From Stomoxys calcitrans (Eukaryota; Arthropoda; Insecta; Diptera; Muscidae): DNA of 64,000 bases. The DNA lies in the NCBI RefSeq assembly GCF_963082655.1, contig NC_081555.1, positions 177,490,944 through 177,554,943 of the forward strand. The letters run 5' to 3'. A program made the translations under genes and the position numbers. The number at the start of each line of letters is the position of its first letter. The first letter of the stretch is position 1. Below are positions 1 through 10,945 of this stretch, piece after piece. The notes beneath the pieces were generated by a model. That model saw only the letters and a program-made list of their open reading frames with translations, ran no database searches and had not been told where the DNA came from.

Positions 1-316
1 TGACATCTTAGGCCCCCGGGAGTCATCATTATTGCCCAATTTGGCTGAAATTTTGCACGCAGTATTTTATTAATGACTGCCATCATCCAGCGTAGGTATT
101 CTCCAAATCGAACTTCATCCTGCTATGGCTCCTACATAAACTGTTCTCTCGATAAGTCTTCTGCGGCCTCTAAAAGATTCAATTTTGGACTGATTTGACG
201 GAAATTTGGTATGTAATGTGTCCTTCAAGTTCAAATGGGTAAATTTATAGCAGAATCCATGGTGGTGGGTTTCCAAGGTTCGGTCCGGCTGACCTTAGCA
301 CGTTTTTCCTTGCTTC
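1..316 (-). mobile_element. DB element (DINE-1-like), truncated, hairpin end
   Basis: The right end carries the hairpin word in degenerate form (TTCGGTCCGGCTGACC) followed by TTAGCACG, the usual hairpin-end terminus of DB. To its left lie phrases of the DB monomer such as TTTGGCTGAAATTTTGCACG. The TATACC end lies outside the window. It is non-coding; mobilisation would need a Helentron Rep/helicase in trans (known for the family, not seen here). Confidence 0.75.
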
Positions 317-1954
317 CTACCATCAGTTAAAGAAAAAATTGGGTTTATAATCAGCAGACAGCGTTGGCTGAGTGTACATTTAGCCTCCATGAAACAAATA
401 TTTGTCAGCCTTTAAATTTTGTTTTCTGTTTTCTTTTAGCTAGAACTAAGATTTTCAATCATTCAACATAATTTTGCGAACATTTGTTACCTCTTGACTT
501 TTTACAATTTTTAACTTTATCAAAAGCAAGGGGAAGGACATTTGACATTTTAAAAAATGTTATTATTATTGTATTAGCAAACGAAAACAAATGTGCCGGA
601 AGCTAATACACTCTAAGCTATTTTCTATTAAATACTCTTTTAAGTGAAATGTGCAATTTATGATGACTTCGTCAACTTCCGGTGATGATGTTGCTGGGTT
701 TTTGTGTAAAAAATGGCCAATAATAATAATAAAGGGAAAACAAGAAATAAAACAAAGCGCAAGGCAAACATAGAGATGTTAAACACAGGAAAACACGACA
801 CACAATAACAACTTTTGCAGAAATCCTTAAAGTTCCGGTGCTGTCCGTAACCGTCCGCATTGTCCTTAAGTGTTGTCGACCCATGACGACATGGCAGCCA
901 TGGAGTAGGAAGAGGGGAGAAGGAGCAAGGAGCAGGAGAAGAAGGAAAAGTTTAGTGTACTGTGTGATATGATATCCTTTTTTGCCCTTATCATTTCCGC
1001 CATAAATTTCATTTCGTTTATTTTTCTATTAAAAAACAAGGCAAAGGAAAACTACAAATGTTGATGTTGATATTTGCTGCTGCTGCTGCCACTGAAGCTG
1101 ATGCTGTTTGTTACCAAGGTTTTTGTTGTTCTAGTTGCAAACAAACCATAATAAATGGTTGTTTGGTAAAGAAGACTGTTTTGCTAGTTGGTTGGTTAGG
1201 CTTAACATACAGAATAGTCCTTTGCACAAGCACCCACTCCCCACTCACACAAAAAAGGACACATGTCTCACCGGTGTTGTTAACGAAAATAAAACGTTTA
1301 TAACAAAACAAAGCAAAAAAAAAACTCATACAGAGTCTAGGAAAAAAGCTGGAGTTGTGCATAAATCAAACAAAATTTTGAAATTCTTTTTCTTTGTGGC
1401 TAAGGATTTTCTCTGCTTGCCTGTAGGCCCTACAGGCCAAGTGTGTGTTGTGGGGAAATCCCAAGAAGGGACAATCGCCGTTTACCATGTGAATATTTTT
1501 ACATTCACTTTGCAAGAATTCCTTATTCATCATTTGGTCCCACTCTTCTGGTGACTTGTAATTCCACTCTGGTTTGTGACAAACGCAAAAAGTTGTCACA
1601 TAGTTACTCAAGTGAATCCCTAATGCAATCTGCAACATTTTGTCTCAGCATGCGTGATATCATAAGGGGAATGAGGGCAATTTAGAAATTGAGGTGAAAA
1701 CAAATGCTTCTACAAAATATTTTTTACAAAAATTTTCTTTTAACTAAATTTTTACATAAAAGTTGATAAGTCAAAATGATTTGCGTAACTAAAAATTGTC
1801 TCTAAAAATGAAATTTTTTTAGATTTTTTCTTTGCCAAATTTTTCCAAACTTTTTGCTATAACCAAATTTTGACAAGTTATTTGCAAAAGGTTTTATATA
1901 TGTCCTTTATTTACAATTGAAGTATATTAAATATATGACAATAAAATATGACCA
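317..1954. other. anonymous AT-rich stretch, no supported gene
   Basis: No repeat family of this window and no recognisable protein is seen. Overlapping frames of 80-139 codons around 1058-1685 lie on both strands over the same DNA and have low-complexity or unrecognised translations. The region could be intergenic or intronic. Confidence 0.5.
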
Positions 1955-1959
1955 AGAGT

Positions 1960-3572
1960 AAACTGTTCAGTGTGAAAATAGGCCATCAACAAGTTCTCTC
2001 CATCGATTTCTATCGTTGGCTAAAGCCTTAGCCTAATTCCACGATATATGGGTTAATTCCAACTTTCTTTTCGTACAGCATATCCATGTGTTTTTCTGGC
2101 GTCCCCTCCTTCCTTGTCCTTGCGGGTTTTAGTCTAGGACTTTCTCGCGTGGTCGGCGTAGGTGATGACCCAACCAGATTTCTACCTCTAGAAGAGGTAG
2201 GACAAGTATTTGTTCTTATTTGCATTTCCTGATTTGAAATACGATTTGGCCAGCAAATTCGAAGTATTTATAAAAACTTGGATTTTGTGGATAGTCGCCT
2301 GTTTTAAGCTCCAAGTTGAACAGGCATATTATAAAATAGATTTCACACTACTGTTGAAGATTCTGATTTTTTAATGATGTGAGATGTCACAGCATCTCCA
2401 AACTTTGGTGAATTTAAGAAAGGCGCTTCTAGCCTTGTTGATGTGTGCTTCCGATCCTCCGTCTTTTGTTATTTTGCTGCCAAAATAGGAAAAATATGGT
2501 CGTTTATAGCGAGCCGTGTCAGATTTGATGTTCTTTTCCTCATCAACTTGATCTTTTCTATGTTTATCCTCAGGCCTACTTTGGCAGCATTTTCATTCAA
2601 TCGTTCCAGTTTCGCCTTTATGAGCTCGAAGCGATGCGCAAGGAGGCATATAACATCCGCTTACTCGATATCTCCAAGGAAGTCGTTATACCCCAGCGTA
2701 TGTCATAGGATGGCTCAGCATTAGTAGCTTCTAATACGGAGTCTAATAAAATTAAAAATATCGTCGGTGACAGGATGCAAACCTGCTTCACTCCTTTGTC
2801 GATTCCGAAAGATCGACTCTCTTTTCCATTGAAACGGACTAAAACTTCAGCATTCCTAAACAACTCCCTTATTAGTGGCACGATTCTTTCAATGCTCCAC
2901 ATTGAACTCCGCGAAACAGCGTCAAAAGGACGCTCGGAATCAATGAATAAAAGGTATAGGTGTGCATTAAGTTCTGCAGACTGTTCAATGATTATGCGCA
3001 GGGAGTAAATGTGATCGGCACAAGAACATCCTGCCTGTTTCTTTCTCATAATGCTGTCAAGTGCATGCGAAATACGCCGCAAAAGAAGACTTGCCATCAC
3101 TTTATTTATTGGGTTTAGCAATGTAATCTTCTTTGGAATTGTGACCATGATCCATTTCTTCCATTCCGTGGGGACAGCGTTTGTATACCAGGCCTCCTTG
3201 ATTATATGGTTGACCGCAACAGTTCAGCAGCTATGTTGTCAGGGCTAGCTGATTTGCCGTTTTTGAGGAAGACCAAAGCGGCCTCAATTTCTTCGCAGGT
3301 GGGTGGGGCCGTAGATATATCCCTGCGTAGGTTTTGGCGTACAGGCGAATTAAGAGGGTTTGAACTTATGTCCTCGGTTTCTTCGGAGCTGAAGAAACCG
3401 CGGCATCAATCTAATTGCTGTTCGGGTGTTTTTAATTCCGAGCTGTCCTCAGTTTTTTTATTGCCGTTGGTTTTATATTGTTGCCGCTCATTTGATTTAT
3501 TGAATCATAAACACCACGTATGTCTCCAATGTTTGCTGCATTTTAGGCTTGCTCTGCCAGCATATTAAAATA
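1960..3572 (-). pseudogene. reverse transcriptase and C-terminal remnant of the RTE-like LINE
   Basis: The longest open piece (3148-2618, 176 codons) contains recognisable RT blocks. In order these are PKKITLLNPINKVMASLL, KKQAGCSCADHIYSLRIIIEQ (finger region), YLLFIDSERPFDAVSR (motif A with its Asp) and GVKQVCILSPTIFLILLDS (motif B). Upstream in another frame is PTCEEIEAALVFLKNGKSA followed by SPDNIAAELL. The catalytic YADD box is destroyed. At 2652-2663 the minus strand reads stop-Ala-Asp-Val, after a one-base frameshift. Downstream are ICLLAHR, KAKLERLNENAAKVGLRIN and, after more breaks, the ILRICWPNRISN and GTPEKHMD pieces typical of this C-terminus. It lies on the same strand as the endonuclease piece, with which it forms one old copy. 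No function remains. Confidence 0.85.
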
Positions 3573-4489
3573 GAGGATGAATTTTAAAGGAAAGTTAAAA
3601 AAATAACACACACATCAAATTCAGAAAAATTCATAAAATCTTTATTTTAAGCGATAGTACGATTCATATAATTTAATGTTTGAAGATTATTTCCAAATGC
3701 AAATATTGACCGTGACTGCTCCTCAAATGATCCATCCGCTTAGTCAAATTTTGGCATACTCTTTCCAACATTTCGGCCGGTATAAATAAATAAATAAATG
3801 CTTCGATGTTGTCTTCCAATGCATTAATTGAAGCGGGCTTGTCTGTATAGACCTGAGCTTTAACATAGGCCCACAAAAAATAGTCTTAAGGCGTTAAATC
3901 GCACAATCTAGGCGGCGAATTGACCGGTCCCGAACGTGAAATAAAATTTTCACCGAACTTGCCTCTCAATAAGTCCATTGTTATGAGTGCTGTGTGACAT
4001 GGTCATGTTGAAGCCACATGTCATGCAAGTCAAGCTTTTGTATTTTGGGCAAAGAAAGATGGATATCATCTCCCGATAGCGCTCACAATTCACAGTTACT
4101 TTACGATTCGCATCATCTTTGAAGAAGTACGGTCCAATGATGTCACCAGTCCATAAACCGCACCTAACTGTGATATTTTCTAGATGCATTGGTAGCTCTT
4201 GCAATGCTTTTGGCTGATCTTCACTCCAAAATCGACAAGTCTGCTTATTTACGTACCAAAAATGAGTTTCGTCCATAAAATGGAAGAAGCGGGCGATGAA
4301 CTTCCTAAACAGAGCACGTATTTTGATAATAAAATTCAATAATTTGCAAGTTTTGTTCGTTTATAAGACGATTCATGGTTATATTATAGACCAAACTGAA
4401 GACGTTTGACAGTAAAACAAAACACGAAACGTGCGTGAGCTGTTTAAACTGGTGTTGCCAAAAAGATAATAGCTAAAAAAATCACCCTT
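3573..4489 (-). mobile_element. DD41D (rosa-like) mariner, internally deleted, inserted in the LINE
   Basis: This roughly 917 bp element is flanked by TA on both sides (3571-3572 and about 4490-4492). Its right end reads inward as AGGGTGATTTTTTTAGC and its left end as GAGGATGAATTTTAAAGG, a decayed pair of terminal inverted repeats. It carries a broken transposase on the minus strand. The flanking DNA on each side belongs to the same LINE on the same strand, so this is a nested insertion younger than the LINE. Full-length relatives are about 1.3 kb, so several hundred bases are missing. Confidence 0.85.
3670..4376 (-). pseudogene. broken mariner (DD41D-type) transposase
   Basis: Translation starts at an ATG at 4376 (MNRLINEQNLQIIEFYYQNT) and meets a stop at codon 24. 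Shortly after, the frame jumps from the N-terminal helix-turn-helix region straight into the catalytic core near 4275, so most of the DNA-binding region and linker is deleted. The first catalytic Asp is in MDETHFW. The second is in QHDH near 4003, next to a small frame-breaking deletion. The third is in the block CDLTP-stop-DYFLW near 3887, with a stop codon directly before the Asp. The second and third Asp are 116 nt apart, which fits a 41-residue spacing minus a 7-nt deletion. The C-terminus (PASINALEDNIEAF, then RMDHLRSSHGQYL) is well kept. The enzyme would cut and paste DNA at TA, but this copy is inactive. Confidence 0.85.
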
Positions 4490-5230
4490 TATATCCGCTT
4501 ATCTCCGCGAAATTAAGCGTTTGACCAGCGAGGCGGAGGCTCGATATTCAGTCCATACTGCAGTGTTTCCATCAGTTGATTCCCATGTTTAATTGTGCAT
4601 ATTGTTCCTCCAATAAAGAGCCGGTTTCTTGCGCAGAAATCAATCAAATTGTCACCATTGTCATTCTTAGCATCGCCAAGTCCTTGTCATCCCATGATTA
4701 ACTGTAGATTATTGTTGTTATTGCCCAACTTGGCATTAAAATCCCCCAAAACAAGTTGAACGCCCCATTTTGGTAGAGAGAGTGTGACTGAGAATTGGTC
4801 CTTTGTTTCCTCGCCATCGGGTTCGGTTGGTGCGTAGCATTCTACAATGGATATTTTGCGATATTTTGATTATAATCTTGCCATCATGATTTAGACGGTG
4901 ACAGTACAAGACCGACCACATTTATTCGGTGGATTTCATTGCCTGAAAAAATAAAGTGGTAGCCGCCTTCAAGAACCATAGTTCCGGATTTCGGCCATCG
5001 TACTTCACTTAAGCCGAGGATGTCTAGGTTTTAGTTTGACATCTCGTTCTGGACTTGGTAAAGTCTCGAGAGTTCTGACGTTCTATGTTCCAAACATAAC
5101 CCTTCTTCTGAATCCATAAGTCGTCATAGCGGGTTGTCGGTTCCATTATTTCTTGTTGATGTTTCTGTAATCGTGATTTTTTTAGATGGATGTGCGGATG
5201 GGCCATCGCATCGGTGCCTAGTGCCGGTGC
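4490..5230 (-). pseudogene. apurinic-type endonuclease remnant of the RTE-like LINE
   Basis: Read on the minus strand in shifting frames, the remnant gives WNI, RTSELSRLYQVQNEM, LDILGLSEVRWPKSGTMVLE (catalytic-Glu block), GGYHFIFSGNEIHRINVVGL, then VECYAPTEP, LGDFNAKLG (metal/phosphate site block) and DNGDNLIDFCARNRLFIGG. These are the successive blocks of a LINE endonuclease that nicks target DNA. At least four frameshifts or stops interrupt them, and the SDHH end of the domain is not seen before the mariner insertion. No function remains. Confidence 0.8.
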
Positions 5231-5372
5231 TACCAGCGACCCTCTAGGCGGGGCTTTCTTAATGGTGAATTTTCTGAAGATCTGTGAGCGCCACCGTTGG
5301 CCATTTTCTTTGGCTCATCCGCTGCCGACCCTATTGCACGAACCCATCGTGGTCGTATCCGTGCTAGCGTGA

Positions 5373-5524
5373 CACCCCCTGATTATGCCAACTTGTAGCC
5401 GCCATATTTGATGAGCTTTCCCTTATCCACCATCTGGGGAGGCTTCCGATGGGAAAAGTAGCATAGAACTTCGCACGGACCGGAGTTCCAAAAAGGAAAC
5501 CTAAAAGAAGTTTTAAATGTTCGT
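5373..5524. other. short anonymous junction
   Basis: DNA between the approximate LINE 5' edge and Rep-C; nothing recognisable. Confidence 0.4.
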
Positions 5525-6030
5525 TTCTCTTTCGAAGCGAGCTCAATGATCGGAGATTATTCTTTGCAAATGGAAAAAGAAATCCAGAGATCGCAACACA
5601 CACTAATCACTATGGGTGATGGCGTTTCGTAATTTGGTTTAGAATTACTAATCAGCCATATAAGGTGTAAAGTCTTCAAGGGTCGTACGTTGGTATGTTG
5701 TATTTATACCGAATATATTGCGGAAAACGCCTCTATGATATATTGGGTTGCCCAAAAAGCAATTGCGGATTTTTCATATAGTCGGCGTTGACAAATTTTT
5801 TCACAGCTTGTGACTCTGTAATTGCATTCTTTCTTCTGTCAGTTATCAGCTGTTACTTTAAGCTTGCTTTAGAAAAAAAGTGTAAAAAAAGTATATTTGA
5901 TTAAAGTTCATTCAAAGTCTTATTAAAAATGCATTTACATTCTTTTAAAAAATCCGCAATTACTTTTTGGGCAACCCAATAAATACCACATAAACCACGC
6001 TCGACAACCCCGTCTTTTAGCTGTATTTTT
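5525..6030 (+). repeat. Rep-C dispersed repeat, copy 1, carrying a mariner MITE
   Basis: It runs from GTTTCTCTTTCGAAGCGAGC through AATGATCGGAGAT, ACGTTGGTATGTTGTATTT and ACGCCTCTATGATA, then, after the MITE at 5743-5979, resumes with AATACCACATAAACCACGC. Six other copies or fragments lie at 15600, 30700, 37008, 39590, 42199 and 54955. There is no shared open frame and I do not recognise the family. Confidence 0.8.
5743..5979 (+). mobile_element. mariner-derived MITE, copy M1
   Basis: This is 237 bp between TA dinucleotides. The terminal inverted repeats start TTGGGTTGCCCAAAAAG and match for about 32 bp. The interior is non-coding and consists of the two untranslated ends of a mariner (see 63730-64000). 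Strand is given in the direction of the lost transposase. It is inserted in Rep-C copy 1. Confidence 0.92.
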
Positions 6031-6535
6031 GTTATGAAAAATTTCCATGAAATCTCGTTCTAATTCGAAATTTAGATTTTCAAATATTTTCAAAATCCAA
6101 AAAATTCCTACACCACGACTGTGGTAAAGGGCATTAAAAGTTTGTGCATTTGTTTGCAACGCTAAGAAGGAGAAGAGCTAGACCCATTGATAAGTATACC
6201 GATCAGCTCAGAATCACTTTCTGATTCGATTTAGCCATGTCCGTCTGTGAGTCCATGTATTTTTGTAATCAAGATACAGGTCGTATTTGTTGTCCAATTG
6301 TCACGAAATTTTGCACGAGCCACTTTTTTGGCTCAAGGATAAATGCTATTGATTTTGGTATAAATCGGTTCAGATTTAGATATAGCTCCCATATATATGT
6401 ATTGCCCGATTTGCATTAAATCGCTGTAGTAACTACAAGTTACAACCGATCTGCAGAAAATTTGACACGGATTGTTTTGTTACTGATTACTAGATTTCAT
6501 TAAAATCGGTTCAGATTTGTATATAGCTCTTATAA

Positions 6536-6819
<284 letters not shown>

Positions 6820-6878
6820 TAGGTAGGTGTAGAATATCATATAGTCGGCTCCGCCCAATTTAACTTTTCCTTACTGAT

Positions 6879-8418
6879 TTTTATACCCACCACCGAAGGA
6901 TGGGGGTATATTCATTCCGTTTGCAACACATCAAAATATCCATTTCCGAACCTATGAAGTATATATATTCTTGATCGGCGTAAAAATCTAGGACGATCTA
7001 GCCATGTCCGTCCGTCTGTCTGTTGAAATCACGCTACAGTCTTTAAAAATAGAGATATTGAGCTGAAACTATGCACAGATTGATTTGGATATAGCTGCCA
7101 TATAGACCGTTCTCTCGGTTTAAGGTTTTGGGGCCATAAAAGTCACATTTATTGTCCGATGTCGCCGATATTTGGGGCAGTGAGTTAAGTTAAGTCCCTC
7201 GAAATACTTGTGCACAGATCGGTCCAGATTTGGATATAGCTGCCATATAGACCGAGCTGTCGATTTAAGGTTTTGCGCCCTTAAAGGTCGCATTTATTGT
7301 CCGATGTCGCCAAAATTTGAGACAGTGAGTTGTGTTGGGCCTTTCGACATTCTTCTTCAATTTGGCCCAGATCGGTTCAGATTTGGATATAGCTGCCATA
7401 TAACACCGATATCTCGATAAAGGGTCTTGCTCCCATAAAAAGCGCATTTATTGTCCGATTTCGCCGAAATTTGGGACAGTGAGTTGTGTTGGACCCTTTA
7501 ACATTTTTCTTCAATTCGGTCCAGATTTGGATATAGCTGCCATATAACACCGATCTCTCGATTAAGGGTATTGCTCCCATAAGAAGCGCATTTATTGTCC
7601 GATTTCGCCGAAATTTTGGGACAGTGAGTTGTGTTGGGCCTTTCGACGTTCTTCTTCAATTTGGCCCAGATCGGTTCAGATTTGGATATAGCTGCCATAT
7701 AAAACCGATCTCTCGATTTAATGTTTTGTGGCCTGCATTTATTGTCCGATTTCGACGAAATTCGGGACAGTGAGTTGTGCTAGGCCTTTCGACATTTTTC
7801 TGCAACTTGGCTCAAATCGGTTCAGATTTGGATATAGCTGCCATATAGACCGATATCTCGATTTAAAATCTTGGCCTCATAAAAGGCGCATTTATAATCC
7901 AATTTCACAGAAATTTGACACAGTGACTTATATTAGGCTTTTAGACATTCGTGTCTTATATGGTTCAAATAGGTTTATTTTTAGATATATTGGGTTGCCC
8001 ATAAAGTAATTGCGGATTTTTTAAAAGAAAGTAAATGCCTTTTTAATAAAACTTAGAATGAACTTTAATCAAATATTCTTTTTTTACACTTTTTTTCTAA
8101 AGCAAGCTAAAAGTAACACTCGATAACTGACAGAAGAAAGAATGCAATTACAGAGTCACAAGCTGTGAAAAAAATTTTCAACGCCGACTATATGAAAAAT
8201 CCGCAATTACTTTTTGGGCAACCCAATAGCTACTAAAAAGATCAAAATTTTGTTATACACAACTGCTATTTGCTCCGAATCGGAACATATTTCGATATAG
8301 CTGCTATGGGGCATAAGTTTTGCATTTTTCACCGTATTTTGACAAAAGGTGGTTTACATATATACCTGAGGTGGTGGGTATCCAAAGTTCGGCCCGGCCG
8401 AACTTAACGCTTTTTTTA
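6879..8418 (-). mobile_element. DA element (DINE-1-like), copy 1, with MITE inside
   Basis: The TATACC end is ATTTTTATACCCACCACCGA. Next come TTCTTGATCGGCG, the CCATGTCCGTCCGTCTGTC word and GAGATATTGAGCTGAAAC, then about six monomers of roughly 150 bp with GATATAGCTGCCATATAGAC and AAATTTGGGACAGTGAGTTG. The hairpin end is TTCGGCCCGGCCGAACTTAA. Both ends are present. The MITE at 7990-8226 interrupts the last monomer. Non-coding; frames such as 7208-7580 are monomer artefacts. Confidence 0.88.
7990..8226 (-). mobile_element. mariner-derived MITE, copy M2
   Basis: This is 237 bp flanked by TA, with the same termini and interior as M1. It lies within DA copy 1. The DA sequence resumes across the insertion as TTAGATA plus GCTACTAAAAAG, matching the uninterrupted DA at 23911. 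Confidence 0.92.
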
Positions 8419-10945
8419 TTCATCTTTGTCAAATTTCCTTGCCTAGGCATTGAAACCTCGTTCTTAAAAATATTTCAAACGCACCCACGTCATTTCAGGC
8501 ACGTCTTTTCCTCATGCATGCAAATGTGACAACATTTGAATTTTCAACATCCTTCTTTGGGGCCAGAGCAAAAGATGGATATAAATTCCTCTTCGTCCAT
8601 TGTCGATTGCAAACACACATGTGACTCGCACGGCATCATACAAATCTCAGATGGCCGTGCAGTTGCCATATCAGTTTCCAGCTAAGATGTAAGAAAACCG
8701 CAATAAAGTTGTTAGGCAGGTTGCGATATCATATCTACCACCTCCGACCCACAAACATTTGCATTTTCTCCTTTCCTGCAAATAGTAGAGGCTGCCACTA
8801 GAGTGGGCCCTTCTTGGTGCTGTTTGAAAGTCTACTTGTTATTCACTTTAGGATTCGTTCAAGTCGTTTTTTTCGAGGGTTTTTTTTGCTTTATTCCCCT
8901 GCTTGGATTACAAAACAACGTTGAAAGAGGAAAAATCTTGTATTCTTCTGTGTAGTTTAACCTTTGACTTGAGAACATTTTATCTTGCCTGGTTGGTTTT
9001 TTTTTTGGGGGGTTTTTCCGAAATATATTTGCCAAAGTAGATTTGGTGTGCGTCGTTTGGCATAGAATCGTTTGTCATTATTTAAAGTCCTTTTTGACAG
9101 CTATATCTTCTTCTCTTAGACGAGGCACTTAATGAATCTAGGAAAGAAAGAAACTTTTCCTTCTTTCTCTGCCTTGTCTTTTTGAAGCCAATAGATACGC
9201 TTCCTCACATGATGATGATATCAGCTGTCATATGAACAATCCAACGATATGTGGTGGATTAATTTAAATGTAGACTTCATCAACTACAAACAAAGCTGCA
9301 ACGATTTTGAATTAATGATTGCCGCTTGGTGGGATCTTTTTCTACACGTAGCAGATAACAAATGATTCATCGTCTTCTTTGCGAAAAGTTTATTCAAATT
9401 GAATTTTTTTTGTGGGTATAAATTATGTCCTGCTGATCTTACTCGGTTCTTAGTTGAGCTGATGAGGGATTTCTATAATTGTTTTTGGACGTGAGAATAT
9501 AAACGGTAGATGGGAATGGAACCAGATTTTCCATATTTTAAAGCCTAAATTTTAAAACTAACTGAGCAAAAAGTTTTTCTTCATACAAAATTTATCTCAA
9601 ATTAACAAGGACATTATTTAAAGGAACACATGTGCAGGACATTTGTTCTAGTCCAAAAAATATGTGTCGCCCAAAAAACAGAAATTTTTCTCATTGAAAT
9701 AGATTTCTGTTTTAGTTCATGGAATTGTAGCAGGAGGAAACCATTTTGCCCCTCATTCTCTCTCTCTCTCTCTCTCTCTGCAGTGGACATTTGGACAAAT
9801 GGCCATGGAATGCGGGTGATGGTCATGGACCAAAGGCGTAAAAAGGATTTATTGAATTGAATAATTACAGGCAAACAAACAAACAGAAGCAAAAATCCGA
9901 GCAATGACACAGAAAAAGCATTGGACTTATAAACAAGAGTACATTGGGGAAGGAGAGTGTGTGTTATGCTTGGCAACATTTGCTGGAACATCACAACACA
10001 ATACTATGGCTATAGGGGAAACATTTGTTTTGACACAAACACAGACGCAACATATTGGAGTAGCAAAATCTTGCACTACACAACCACTGGGCATGGGAAT
10101 GATGAGCATGGTGTCTAGAATGTGGGTAATTTGCTGTAGTGAGCAGTGGGGGAGAGGGAGAGCTATCATAGTGGTGGCCAACCCAATAAACTATACGACT
10201 GTCAAGCACCCTAATTTTCTAAAGGCAAATCAATCTAGACAACATTTATCCTATTACCACATTCGTTGGGGGGTTTCGCTTTACATTTCTCCCAGTTTGA
10301 AGAGACAGGCTGTCATTTACATGGCAAAACATGTACACTACTAATGAGCTCCCTTAGAGTCATAAGCCTTAGCAAAAGGGTTGGTGGTCTGTCAAGGACA
10401 TTTGTCATAATTTACTTAGTCACACATAGGCACACATGCACACATGCACACACACTAACACCCATTCATTTTAATTGTGAATATGAGACTTTAATACATA
10501 TAAATTAGTTTGGACCTTATCTTAACCAAGTTATAATCGCTTTGATGAGGGGTAAGTAGGAATTTCAAAGGAAGAAGCACATTTGCTATGCTTTGTCTCT
10601 CTATAAGACCTTTATCTGTTTGTGTGTGTGTGTGGGTGTGTGTGAGAGCGAGAAAGGCATAGTTGATGTTTATGACCAAAGTCCAAGATTAGTGCAAACA
10701 CCTGTGGCGTAGAAATGTCATGAACATGCAAAATGTATTAATTACATAAAGCTAAGCGTTTATCTGGACAATAGAGGAAGATATGCTGTGCACTGTACAC
10801 CCACATGCCTAGACATTTGCATGTGGCTTAGTGGTTGGAGGTTATGCTAAAGGGTGTTCCAGGGTGGTTTGAATAATTTTTGAATTTTTGACATGTATGG
10901 GATTTTTGCTATCTAAAGTTAAAAATCTGAAAGAATTTAAAATAA
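8419..10945. other. anonymous stretch with short microsatellites
   Basis: No recognised repeat or protein. It contains a (CT)n run at 9755-9779, CACACA-rich DNA at 10425-10455 and a (TG)n run at 10620-10644. Frames at 9904-10344 (146 codons) and its antisense overlap each other, resemble no known domain and lack support. A host intron or intergenic DNA is most likely. Confidence 0.5.

Larger units (their letters stand above)
1955..5372 (-). mobile_element. RTE-like non-LTR retrotransposon, degenerate, split by a mariner
   Basis: Reading on the minus strand, an endonuclease remnant (about 5230-4490) is followed by linker, reverse transcriptase and C-terminal region (3572-1960). It ends with a peptide resembling ALANDRNRWRELVDG just before a stop near 1966. 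The order EN-RT-C-terminus is that of an apurinic-endonuclease LINE. The style of the EN (LDILGLSEVRW) and of the C-terminus (YFGSKITKDGGSEAHINKAR) is closest to RTE-type elements I know, so the clade is an inference. Several frameshifts and stops make it dead. The stretch between the EN and the linker is shorter than in a complete element, so an internal deletion is likely besides the mariner insertion at 3573-4489. The 5' boundary near 5372 is approximate. Confidence 0.8.

Noticed and set aside
1058..1685. Cluster of overlapping frames up to 139 codons
   Set aside because: Frames lie on both strands over the same DNA, have low-complexity or unknown translations and no conserved motif; chance openness in AT/GT-rich DNA explains them.
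7208..8009. Repeated peptides with SRFGYSCHIDR-like words, considered as a cysteine-rich repeat protein
   Set aside because: Translation of the DA monomer; frames last one or two monomers only and appear on both strands.
9904..10344. 146-codon plus-strand frame, possible small gene
   Set aside because: No recognisable domain, antisense frames of similar length overlap it, and no splice or promoter context could be made out.
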